The notes under the pieces were generated by a model, which saw only the letters and a program-made list of their open reading frames with translations, did no database searches and had not been told where the DNA came from. A program made the translations under genes and the position numbers. This document shows positions 27,636 through 37,300 of a stretch of DNA of 38,789 bases, one piece after another. The stretch's first letter is position 1. Each line of letters starts with the position of its first letter. Where the stretch lies: contig JAAFJW010000012.1 of assembly GCA_013298995.1 (NCBI GenBank), forward strand, positions 1 to 38,789, in the 5' to 3' direction. This DNA comes from Sphingobacteriales bacterium. GTDB taxonomy: Bacteria > Bacteroidota > Bacteroidia > Sphingobacteriales > Sphingobacteriaceae.

Positions 27636-28509
27636 GTTTTGATGGTTTTATTTTGCCGCCATAGCTGTGTGCATATACCTGCGTAAACTCGGCACCAAAG
27701 TATAAAATAGCTGCCGAATAATATACCCACACAATAACTAGTAAAAACGAGCCTGCCGCACCATACACCGAAGCGATGGACGAACTTTCGATATACAGGC
27801 CTATAACATATTTGCCCAGCATAAAAAGTAAGGAGGTAAAAACGGCGCCTGCCCTAACATCTTTCCATTCTATTTCTACATCGGGCAGTATTTTGTAAAT
27901 AATACTAAACAGGGCTACAAGTACCAGTAGGGTTATCCCTTGGTTTAGTAGTACAATAATGAGGAGGGTAATATCGGGCAAAAAGCGGGTTAAAATACTA
28001 CTAAGGGCTAGTACAAGGCCGTTTATAATGAGCGATACAATCAATAAAAAACCTAGGCTGGCCACCATCGAGAGGGATAAAACACGGTCGATAATTAGTT
28101 TTACCCAGCCTCGTTTTGCTTTTGCTTTTACTCGCCAAATAAGGTTTATAGAATCTTGTATTTCGATAAAAACCCCCGATGCTCCTATCATTAACGTAAT
28201 TACGCCAGTAATAATGGCAAAAGTACCTTTGCCCGATAGCTGCATTTGTTTTAAAATTTCTTGTACTTGGGCGGCCGATTTGTTACCAATAAAATCGTTT
28301 AACTGTGAAAAAACTTTGCCCTGTATGGCTTCTTGCCCATAAAAAATCCCGGTAACGGCTATTAAAACTATTAACATAGGTGCGATAGAAAATATGGTAT
28401 AATAAGCTAATGCTGCACTTAGTTTTAAGCCTCTATCGTCGGTAAAGCGGGTGTAGGTTTGCTGTAAAAGTGGCAATATGTTTTTTATGGATTTTAATGT
28501 TTTACGCAT
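27571..28509 (-). CDS. YihY/virulence factor BrkB family membrane protein
   Basis: 312 aa; DRGLKLSAALAYYTIFSIAPMLIVLIAV and YGAAGSFLLVIVWVYYSAAILYFGAEFTQVYA. Confidence 0.92.
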   Translation of the reverse strand: MRKTLKSIKNILPLLQQTYTRFTDDRGLKLSAALAYYTIFSIAPMLIVLIAVTGIFYGQEAIQGKVFSQLNDFIGNKSAAQVQEILKQMQLSGKGTFAIITGVITLMIGASGVFIEIQDSINLIWRVKAKAKRGWVKLIIDRVLSLSMVASLGFLLIVSLIINGLVLALSSILTRFLPDITLLIIVLLNQGITLLVLVALFSIIYKILPDVEIEWKDVRAGAVFTSLLFMLGKYVIGLYIESSSIASVYGAAGSFLLVIVWVYYSAAILYFGAEFTQVYAHSYGGKIKPSKHAVYVEQTIVEKEVAYLPKEN

Positions 28510-28595
28510 CGCTGTTTTTGTTTACAATAGGGTACATTGTTTTGGTAAGATGGTATTTAACAGCAAATAAAAACTAATTTTGCGGTTATTACCTA

Positions 28596-29552
28596 TCAAA
28601 AAATAGCTTCGGCTATTTGCTTGGTTTGGTCGGGCTTGCCCATGGTATAAAAGTGTAATACAGGTACGCCAAATTCGATTAATTCTTTGCATTGTTTAAT
28701 CATAAACTCGGTACCTATTTGTTTTACATCTTTGGTGGTTTTGCAATCTTGTATGGCTTCGCTTAGGTCTTCGGGCAGGTCGATATGAAAAATTTTGGGT
28801 AAAGCAACCAACTGGCCTAGTGCGCTAATAGGCTTTAAACCAGGTATAATGGGTACGTTGATATCGTTTTGGCGACATTTTTTTACAAAGTCGAAATATT
28901 TTTGGTTATCAAAAAACATTTGGGTAACAATAAACTCGGCTCCCATATCTACTTTTTGTTTTAGGTATTTAAAGTCGGTTTTAAGGTTTGGGGCTTCAAA
29001 ATGTTTTTCGGGGTAACCCGCTACGCCAATACAAAAATCGCTTTTGTCATTGCTTTCAATATCTTCGTGTAAAAATTTCCCCGAGTTGTGGTCTTTTACG
29101 TGTTGCAATAAATCGGTAGCGTAATTGTGGCCATTGGGTGTAGGTACAAAATTGGCATCGGCTTTGCGGGCATCGCCACGCAATACCAGCACATTATCGA
29201 TACCTAAAAACTGCATATCTATCAATGCGTTTTCGGTTTCTTCTTTGGTAAAGCCGCCACAAATTAAATGTGGTACAGCATCTACTTTATATTTATTGAT
29301 AATGGCAGCACATATTGCAATAGTACCTGGGCGTTTTCGGTACGATACTTTTTCGAGTAGGCCGTTTTCTTTTTGCTTGTAAATATAATCTTCGCGTAGC
29401 GATGTAACATCAATAAAAGGTGGCTTAAACTCCATCAGCGGGTCTATTGCATCGTAAATCCATTGAATGCTTTGGCCCTTTACGGGAGGTAATAATTCGA
29501 AAGAAAATAGGGTTTTGCCTTTGGCATTTTTTATGTGCTCGGTAATTTTCAT
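28596..29552 (-). CDS. metF: Methylenetetrahydrofolate reductase [NAD(P)H]
   Basis: 318 aa; FSFELLPPVKG, CIGVAGYPEKHFEAPNL, GAEFIVTQMFFDNQKYFDFV, PIIPGLKPI. Confidence 0.96.
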   Translation of the reverse strand: MKITEHIKNAKGKTLFSFELLPPVKGQSIQWIYDAIDPLMEFKPPFIDVTSLREDYIYKQKENGLLEKVSYRKRPGTIAICAAIINKYKVDAVPHLICGGFTKEETENALIDMQFLGIDNVLVLRGDARKADANFVPTPNGHNYATDLLQHVKDHNSGKFLHEDIESNDKSDFCIGVAGYPEKHFEAPNLKTDFKYLKQKVDMGAEFIVTQMFFDNQKYFDFVKKCRQNDINVPIIPGLKPISALGQLVALPKIFHIDLPEDLSEAIQDCKTTKDVKQIGTEFMIKQCKELIEFGVPVLHFYTMGKPDQTKQIAEAIF

Positions 29553-29685
29553 TTTTAAATTCTTTTTTTTTTGCCCCCAAATGTAGGACTATTTGGGTGC
29601 TAAAGTAGGCAAAAATGATAGATATTTAAGCCTTTGGGTTTAGAGTTTCTGCGTTTTTTAAAAATGAGAGGGGTAAAAAAACAAT

Positions 29686-30264
29686 CTAAAATTTTACTTT
29701 AAAAGTTTTGCGGTGGTAGGGGCTAAAGCCATGTTGTAATACCATTTTACGATGATGAGCAGTGGGGTAACCTTTGTTTTGTTGCCAATTGTACTGGGGC
29801 TGTTGCAGGTGTAGTTGCTGCATATAATCATCCCGGTAGGTTTTGGCTAAAATTGATGCTGCTGCAATCGAAAAATATTTACCATCGCCTTTTACAATAC
29901 ACTGGTGGGGTATATTTTGGTAAGCTGTAAACCTATTACCATCCACGATTATAAATTGGGGGCGGGTTTTTAGCTTATCTAATGCCCTGTGCATAGCCAG
30001 CAACGATGCGTTTAAAATATTTATTTCATCAATTTCTTGATGGCTTACTTGCGCTACGGCAAAAGCAATGGCTTGTTTTTCTATCTGGCTGCGGAGTAAA
30101 AAACGGTCGCTTTCTTTTATTTTTTTCGAATCGTTTAATAAAGGGTGGCAAAAATTTTGTGGCAAAATAACGGCTGCTGCAAATACAGGGCCAGCTAGGC
30201 ATCCTCGGCCAGCTTCGTCGCAGCCAGCTTCTATAAGGCTATTTTGGTAAAAGGGTAAAAGCAT
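29686..30264 (-). CDS. rnhB: Ribonuclease HII
   Basis: 192 aa; AGCDEAGRGCLAGPVFAAAVIL, IVDGNRF, KGDGKYFSIAAASILAKTYRDD. Confidence 0.95.
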   Translation of the reverse strand: MLLPFYQNSLIEAGCDEAGRGCLAGPVFAAAVILPQNFCHPLLNDSKKIKESDRFLLRSQIEKQAIAFAVAQVSHQEIDEINILNASLLAMHRALDKLKTRPQFIIVDGNRFTAYQNIPHQCIVKGDGKYFSIAAASILAKTYRDDYMQQLHLQQPQYNWQQNKGYPTAHHRKMVLQHGFSPYHRKTFKVKF

Positions 30265-30325
30265 TGGGGGCTAATTAAAAAAACACTTACAATAATACTA
30301 TTGTTTTTTATAAATAACGGCTTTC

Positions 30326-30434
30326 GGTTTGGCAAAAGTGGCGATTTTCACCGCAAAATGCTACTATGAACAACTAACCTTTGACTAACCAAAAACAAAA
30401 CTAAAGAGCACAGATACGCCACTTTTGCCAAACC
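30326..30434. repeat. Perfect 18-bp inverted repeat flanking 73 nt
   Basis: ggtttggcaaaagtggcg (30326-30343) / cgccacttttgccaaacc (30417-30434). Confidence 0.9.
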
Positions 30435-30464
30435 TAGTATGAGGGTATTTTTTTCCTTAGGTAC

Positions 30465-30764
30465 TTAAATTCTTATTGATAAATCTAATTGTCCGCCTAA
30501 TCCGAACTCGACAATTTTTTGTAAAGTCGAAATTCTCACCTCTTTCAAATTATTTTCTATTCTTGAAATGTATGATTTTGTTGTTCCACATTTTTTCGCT
30601 AATTGCTCTTGTGTTAAACCTTTTTCTATTCTGGCATTATGTATCATGGCTCCTAGCTTAAATTGTTCATAGCCTTTTTCATATTCGTCTCTTGCTTGAG
30701 TACCACGAACCCCAAAATGTTTGTCTTTATAGCTAGATAAAGTTGTTATATTTTTTTGTTTCAT
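30465..30764 (-). CDS. XRE-family HTH antitoxin (HigA-like)
   Basis: 99 aa; LGAMIHNARIEKGLTQEQLAKKCGTTKSYISRIENNLKEVRISTLQKIVE; start overlaps upstream toxin stop by 4 bp. Confidence 0.88.
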   Translation of the reverse strand: MKQKNITTLSSYKDKHFGVRGTQARDEYEKGYEQFKLGAMIHNARIEKGLTQEQLAKKCGTTKSYISRIENNLKEVRISTLQKIVEFGLGGQLDLSIRI

Positions 30765-31135
30765 TGTTTAAGTTTTTTTTTGTTTGTATTTTTTTCCATT
30801 TCATATTCAGTTTTAATTTTCAAGGCTTTTTCAATTTCTTTTTTCGGGGTTTTCTGTGTCTTCTTTTGAAAACCATTTGCAAGTACTATTAATTTGCCTT
30901 CATCAAAAAATGAAAATATTCTAAATATGTCGCTGCCCTGTTGTATTCTAACTTCATAAAGCCCATCTGTGTTTTCTAAATGTTTTAGATATGTCTCGGG
31001 AATAATTTCTAATTCTTCTAACAAGTCGATTATCCATAAAATTTTTGTTTGAACCTTTAGTCTTTGAATTTTGAAAAAGTCATCAAAATGATTTTTATAA
31101 AATATTACAGTTCTTACTAAATTTTTTTGTTCCAC
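30761..31135 (-). CDS. RelE/HigB-like toxin (phage Gp49-like family)
   Basis: 124 aa; YLKHLENTDGLYEVRIQQGSDIFRIFSFFDEGKLIVLANGFQKKTQKTPKKEIEKALKIKTEY. Confidence 0.88.
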   Translation of the reverse strand: MEQKNLVRTVIFYKNHFDDFFKIQRLKVQTKILWIIDLLEELEIIPETYLKHLENTDGLYEVRIQQGSDIFRIFSFFDEGKLIVLANGFQKKTQKTPKKEIEKALKIKTEYEMEKNTNKKKLKQ

Positions 31136-31394
31136 ATAGCAAATATACGGCGGTTTCCCATAAGTGCAACTTCAATTAAAAATTATCAATAATTTAAGAG
31201 CGTCAAATAAAAATACGCCCAACACACATATCTGCACAAAGCATATTATTTTATACCTAAAATCAGCATTTCTCCCCTAAGCCCACTTAACCCAATTTAG
31301 CTTATCATTTAATTTTGTTTCAATTATTTAACATAAAAACACCAATCACAAAATTAGAATTGTATTTTTAGCCCCGTACAATAATTGCAACAAT

Positions 31395-33701
31395 ATGAGT
31401 AAAGCACACAAAAAGCAAGATGCCTTAGATTACCACGCCATGGGCAGGCCAGGTAAAATACAGGTGGTACCTACCAAACCTACCAATACACAACGTGATT
31501 TAAGCCTAGCTTACTCGCCAGGTGTGGCAGTACCCTGTTTAAAAATTGCCGAAAACAAAAACGATGTATATAAATATACCGCCAAAGGAAACTTAGTTGC
31601 TGTAATAAGTAACGGCACTGCGGTATTGGGCTTGGGCAATATAGGCCCCGAAGCAGGCAAGCCCGTAATGGAGGGTAAGGGAATTTTGTTTAAGATATTT
31701 GCTGATATTGATGTATTTGACTTAGAGCTTGATACCGAAAATGTAGATGAATTTGTAAAGATTGTAAAAGCACTAGAACCCACGTTTGGCGGCATAAATT
31801 TAGAAGATATTAAAGCCCCCGAGTGTTTTGAAATAGAAAGAAGGCTAAAGGCCGAGATGAGTATCCCTGTAATGCATGACGACCAGCATGGTACCGCCAT
31901 TATATCGGCAGCAGCCTTGCTTAACGCATGTGAAATACAAAAAAAGAAACTTGATAAAATAAAAATTGTAATTAATGGTGCTGGTGCAGCAGCAATATCG
32001 TGTACAAGGCTTTATGTATCGCTAGGTGCTCGTAAAGAAAACATTGTGATGCTAGACCGTACAGGCGTAATCCGGGCCAACCGAGAAAACCTAGAAGCTA
32101 CCAAAGCCGAGTTTGCCACCACCCGAGATATTTTTACCTTAACAGATGCCATTAAAAATGCCGATGTGTTTATTGGCCTTTCATCGGCCGATGTGCTAAG
32201 TGTGGATATGTTGCTATCTATGGCCAAAAACCCCATTGTATTTGCCATGGCCAATCCCAACCCCGAAATTGATTACGACCTAGCCGTAAAAACCCGCAAA
32301 GATATTATTATGGCCACCGGCCGGTCCGATTTCCCTAACCAAGTAAATAATGTATTGGGTTTCCCTTACATATTTAGAGGAGCACTGGATGTGCGGGCTA
32401 CGGCCATTAACGAGGCCATGAAAATTGCAGCCGTAAAAGCCCTTGCCGACCTAGCCAAAGAAACCGTACCCGAGGCTGTAAACCTAGCCTACAACACCAA
32501 AAATATTCGGTTCGGGAAAGATTATATTATCCCTAAACCTATTGATTTTAGGTTAATTACCGCCGTAGCACCAGCCGTAGCCAAAGCCGCAATGGAATCG
32601 GGTGTGGCCCGTATTGATATTAGCGATTGGGAAAAATACAACCACGAACTTAAACAACGCCTAGGGATGGACGATGTGATTTTACGCACCATTACCAACA
32701 AGGCCAAGGCCAACCCCAAAAAAGTGGTTTTCGCTGAGGCGGATAATTACAAAATATTAAAATCGGCACAGATAGTTAAAGATGAAGGCATAGCCATCCC
32801 TATTTTGCTAGGCAATAAAAGCATTATCAATAAAATTATCCGTGAAAACGAGCTGGAACTAGAGGGCGTTCACATCATCGACCCAGTAGAAGAAAAAGAG
32901 CTGTTCGAGAAATTTGCACAAAACCTATATGCCAAGCGTGGCCGCCGAGGTATTAACTTATTTGAAGCACAAAAACTGATGCGAGACCGCAACTACTTTG
33001 GCGCATCGATGGTCGAATTTGGCTTGGCCGATGCCTTAATATCGGGGCTAACCCGCAATTATGCCACCACAGTAAAGCCCGCCCTACAAATTATAGGTAC
33101 CGAAGCTGGCGTAAACCGTGTAGCGGGTATGTATATGATGCTTACCAAACGTGGCCCCGTGTTTTTTGCCGATACCACCATTAATGTAAACCCCGATGCG
33201 CAAGAGTTGGTAGATATTACGGTATTGGTAAACAAATCGGTTAAACAGTTTAATATCGAACCCCGTATAGCCCTGCTTTCGTATTCCAACTTTGGCTCGA
33301 ACGAAGGCGATACCCCACATAAAATTAGCCAAGCGGTAAGCATATTGCACAGCAATTATCCCGATATGGTTGTTGATGGCGAAATGCAAGCCAACTTTGC
33401 CCTTAATGCCGGCTTATTAAAAGATAATTTTCCGTTTTCGAAATTAAACGATGGTGCCGCCAATACACTGGTATTCCCCAGCCTCGATGCAGGCAATATT
33501 GCCTATAAATTATTACAAGAAATAGGCGGTGCCGAAGCCATAGGCCCCATACTGCTGGGTATGAATAAACCCGTACATGTTTTACAACTAGATAGTTCGG
33601 TACGTGAAATTGTAAACATGGTAACCATAGCCGTAGTAGATGTACAAACAAAAGAAGATGCGTTAAATAAAAAAAATGTATTTTCGCATCCCCAAAAATA
33701 G
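31395..33701 (+). CDS. maeB: NADP-dependent malic enzyme (fused C-terminal phosphotransacetylase-like domain)
   Basis: 768 aa; LAYSPGVAVPCL, MHDDQHGTAIISAAAL, MATGRSDFPNQVNNVLGFPYIFRGALDVRAT, C-terminal PTA-like region. Confidence 0.95.
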   Translation: MSKAHKKQDALDYHAMGRPGKIQVVPTKPTNTQRDLSLAYSPGVAVPCLKIAENKNDVYKYTAKGNLVAVISNGTAVLGLGNIGPEAGKPVMEGKGILFKIFADIDVFDLELDTENVDEFVKIVKALEPTFGGINLEDIKAPECFEIERRLKAEMSIPVMHDDQHGTAIISAAALLNACEIQKKKLDKIKIVINGAGAAAISCTRLYVSLGARKENIVMLDRTGVIRANRENLEATKAEFATTRDIFTLTDAIKNADVFIGLSSADVLSVDMLLSMAKNPIVFAMANPNPEIDYDLAVKTRKDIIMATGRSDFPNQVNNVLGFPYIFRGALDVRATAINEAMKIAAVKALADLAKETVPEAVNLAYNTKNIRFGKDYIIPKPIDFRLITAVAPAVAKAAMESGVARIDISDWEKYNHELKQRLGMDDVILRTITNKAKANPKKVVFAEADNYKILKSAQIVKDEGIAIPILLGNKSIINKIIRENELELEGVHIIDPVEEKELFEKFAQNLYAKRGRRGINLFEAQKLMRDRNYFGASMVEFGLADALISGLTRNYATTVKPALQIIGTEAGVNRVAGMYMMLTKRGPVFFADTTINVNPDAQELVDITVLVNKSVKQFNIEPRIALLSYSNFGSNEGDTPHKISQAVSILHSNYPDMVVDGEMQANFALNAGLLKDNFPFSKLNDGAANTLVFPSLDAGNIAYKLLQEIGGAEAIGPILLGMNKPVHVLQLDSSVREIVNMVTIAVVDVQTKEDALNKKNVFSHPQK

Positions 33702-33715
33702 CTAAAACATAAAGT

Positions 33716-34300
33716 ATGTACGCATATATTAATGGTAAACTCACTTTTAAATGCCCAGCCTATGTAATCCTGGAAACAGGCGGTATAGGCTATCAATTGC
33801 ATATTTCGTTACATACATTTGTAGCTATTAAAGACCAAGAAAACTGCAAATTATACGTTTGGCTACATGTAAAAGAAGATGCACATACCCTATATGGTTT
33901 TGCCGATGAAGGCGAAAAACGGCTTTTTTTACACCTTATATCAGTAAACGGTATTGGGCCAGGTACAGGCAGGATGATGCTTTCGTCTATCAGCCCTATC
34001 GAGATACAAGACGCCATTGTTAAAGGAGATATAAACCAAATTAAACGCATAAAAGGCATAGGCCCAAAATCGGCACAACGCCTAATTATCGAGCTACAAG
34101 ATAAATTACAAAAAGAAGGCAGTGGCACATTAATATCGGCACCGCTAAACAATACCGCCCGCGAGGAAGCGTTATCAGCATTAATGATGCTGGGTTTTGC
34201 CAAAATTGCTGCCGATAAAGCCATCGATACTGTTTTAAAAAACACATCCGAAACATTATCGGTAGAACAAATTATTAAAACAACATTAAAAACATTATAA
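33716..34300 (+). CDS. ruvA: Holliday junction branch migration protein RuvA
   Basis: 194 aa; MYAYINGKL, VILETGGIGYQLHIS, LISVNGIGPGTGRMMLSS, IKGIGPKSAQRLIIELQDKL. Confidence 0.96.
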   Translation: MYAYINGKLTFKCPAYVILETGGIGYQLHISLHTFVAIKDQENCKLYVWLHVKEDAHTLYGFADEGEKRLFLHLISVNGIGPGTGRMMLSSISPIEIQDAIVKGDINQIKRIKGIGPKSAQRLIIELQDKLQKEGSGTLISAPLNNTAREEALSALMMLGFAKIAADKAIDTVLKNTSETLSVEQIIKTTLKTL

Positions 34301-34320
34301 AAATTTACACGCAATCCCTT

Positions 34321-37300
34321 TTGAAAAAAATAAGCCTTTTATTTACGTTTACGCTTTTATTTTTGTGCTTGGCGCAGATAAATACTGTGGCGCAAATAAA
34401 AAAGCCCGTAGCAAAAAAACCAGCCGATAGCCTTAAATTAAAATATAGGTTTAAAGATAGCTACGCCACTCCGTTTTTTGCACCTACCGAGTTTAGCTTA
34501 AACCCTCCCGAAAACCTTAAACGCACCGTTGAGTACGATGCCAAAAACAACCGCTACATTATTAAAGAAATGCTGGGCAATAAACTATACCGCCAGCCAC
34601 AATACCTTACATTTAAAGAATACCAACAAATAGAGTTAGAAAAAATAAAAAAAGAATATTGGGGTGGTTTAGTAACCAATGCCTCATCGCCAGCTGGCAA
34701 AAAAGGCCTGGGCGCAAGCATAAAAATTAGAAATAAAATTTTTGAAACCGTATTTGGCGGCAATACCATAAGCGTAAGCCCCCGTGGTAGTGCCGACCTT
34801 ACCTTTGGTGGCCGCATAAACCGAAACGAAAACCCCCTATTTAACGAAAAACAAAGGGTACAACGAAACTTCGATTTTAACCAACGCATACAAATGAACC
34901 TAGCAGGTAAAATAGGCGAAAGGTTAAAGTTAAACTTAAATTACAGTACCGAAGCCCAGTTTGATTTCGAAAACCAAATTAAGCTAGATTTTCCAGGCAA
35001 AAAAGATGATATCCTGCAACGATTAGAACTTGGCGTAGTTAGTTTTCCGCTTACTACACAGTTAATTACGGGTACACAAGCCTTGTTTGGCGTAAAAACA
35101 CAATTGCAGTTTGGTCGCCTAGGCATTACTTCTTTGTATTCGCAACAGCGCTCGCAAGCCAAAGAAATTACCATTACCAACGGCTCGCAACAAAACGAAT
35201 TTAGGATAACCTCCGATGCGTATGAAGCCAACAAGCACTTTTTTTTAGCGCAATACTTTCGCAATAATTACAATAAGGCAATGGCAAATTTGCCCATTAT
35301 CACTTCGCAAGTAAACATTACAAAGCTAGAGGTATGGGTAACCAATAAAACCAATAGCACCACCGACTCGCGAGATATATTGGCTTTTATGGATTTAGGC
35401 GAAAACGAGCCTTCCAATACCAAACTTTTTCAAGGAGGAGCAGGATTTAGTGGTTTACCATCAGCTTTTTCAGACCCTAATTTCCCTCAAGTTCAATCCA
35501 ATAATTTACTACAACAAATACCTGCAAATGCCCGCCTTACAAATAATAACGAAGTAGATGATTTTTTTCAGAACAATGGCGGCCCCGATAACTATACCAA
35601 ACTTACCTATGCCCGTAAACTTACCGAAAAAGAATATACCCTTAACCCTATACTCGGTTTTATATCGTTAAACGCTGCTTTAAATACCGATGAAGTATTG
35701 GCCGTAGCCTACCGCTATACGGTAAACGGGGTAGAGTACCAAGTGGGCGAGTTTTCGAACGACCGAACAGTAGATTTGGCCAGCCCAAAAGTACTTTTTA
35801 CCAAGCTATTAAAAAACCAAACCATTAAAACCAAATTGCCTATTTGGAATTTGATGATGAAAAATATTTATGCCCTTAATGCCTACGAAATTAGCCCTCA
35901 GGATTTTAAACTTAGCATTACAAGGGTAGATAACGATAAAGGCGTAGAAAACCCAACCATAAACGAAGGTGAAAAAAAAGACCCCGTTAATCCTGTAAAC
36001 CCACTAAAAAGAACCAAGCTATCTGGTAAACTATGGCTACAAGTTACAGGCCTTGATAGGATAAACCAACAGCGAGATGCAGTACCCGATGGCTATTTTG
36101 ATTTTATACCTGGCGTAACCATCGACCCTACCAATGGCCGTATTATATTTCCATTTATCGAACCTTTTGGTAAAGATTTAGAAGCTAAATTTGATAACGT
36201 TACCGAACAAGCCCTAATAAAAAAATACGTTTTCCAGCCGCTGTACGATTCGACCCAAGCCCTTGCACAGCAATTACACCCCGAGTTAAATAGGTATATC
36301 ATTAAAGGAACGTACCAATCGCAGGTAAGCTCCGAGTTTCAGTTAAATGCCATTAATGTTCCCGAGGGCTCGGTAGTGGTAACATCAGGTACGTTAAAAC
36401 TCACCGAAGGAGCCGATTATACCGTTGATTATAATGTAGGACGGGTTAAAATTTTAAACTCGGCTTTGCTAAGCTCGGGGCAACCCATAAAAATACGCTT
36501 AGAGAGCAACGAACTATTTGGCGTACAGCAAAAAACACTTTTTGGTACCCGTTTAGATTATAAAATAAGCGAAAAAATAAATTTTGGTGCTACCTATTTA
36601 AAACTTACCGAACAGCCTTTAACCCCTAAAGTAAATTTTGGGGAAGAATCTGTATCTAATAGCATTTACGGCTTTGATGTAAATTACAGTGCCAGCAGTA
36701 GGTTTTTAACCCGAATGATTGATAAGTTGCCCTTTATATCAACCAAAGCTCCCTCGTCGGTATCGTTTAGTGGCGAGTTTGCAAAGTTTCAGCCAGGCCA
36801 CCCTAAAGCCTTAAACTTTGCAGGAAACACCACAGGGGCAAGTTATATTGATGATTTTGAAGCCAGCCGATCCATTATAGATTTAAAAGCCGCCACCATG
36901 TGGCAAATATCGGGTACGCCACAATATTTTTCGGAGGCTAAATTATCCAATGATTTGACCTACGGATTTAACCGAGCAAAGATGTCGTTTTTTAATATCG
37001 ACCCTTTGTTTTATAACCGATCGGGAAGTTTAACACCAGATAATATTAGAAACAATAAAGCCGAACTATCCGACCCTTATGTGCGTGAAGTGGTAGAAAA
37101 CGAGGTTTTTCCGTTTAGGCAAAACCCATCGGGTACACCATTATCACTGCCTACCTTTAATGTTGCCTATTACCCTACATTGCGTGGGCCTTATAATTTT
37201 ACAGCCACAGGCCTAAGGCCCGATGGTACCTTTAGCAACCCAAGAAACAAGTGGGGCGGTATTTTTAGGCGTATTGATAACAATGATTTTGAAGCCTTAA

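Noticed and set aside
30326-30434. Integron attC site
   Set aside because: Arms lack the expected GTTRRRY/RYYYAAC boxes and no integrase is visible.
33793-34314. 173-aa ORF antisense to ruvA
   Set aside because: Ser/Ile-rich shadow frame opposite complete RuvA; no domain recognised.
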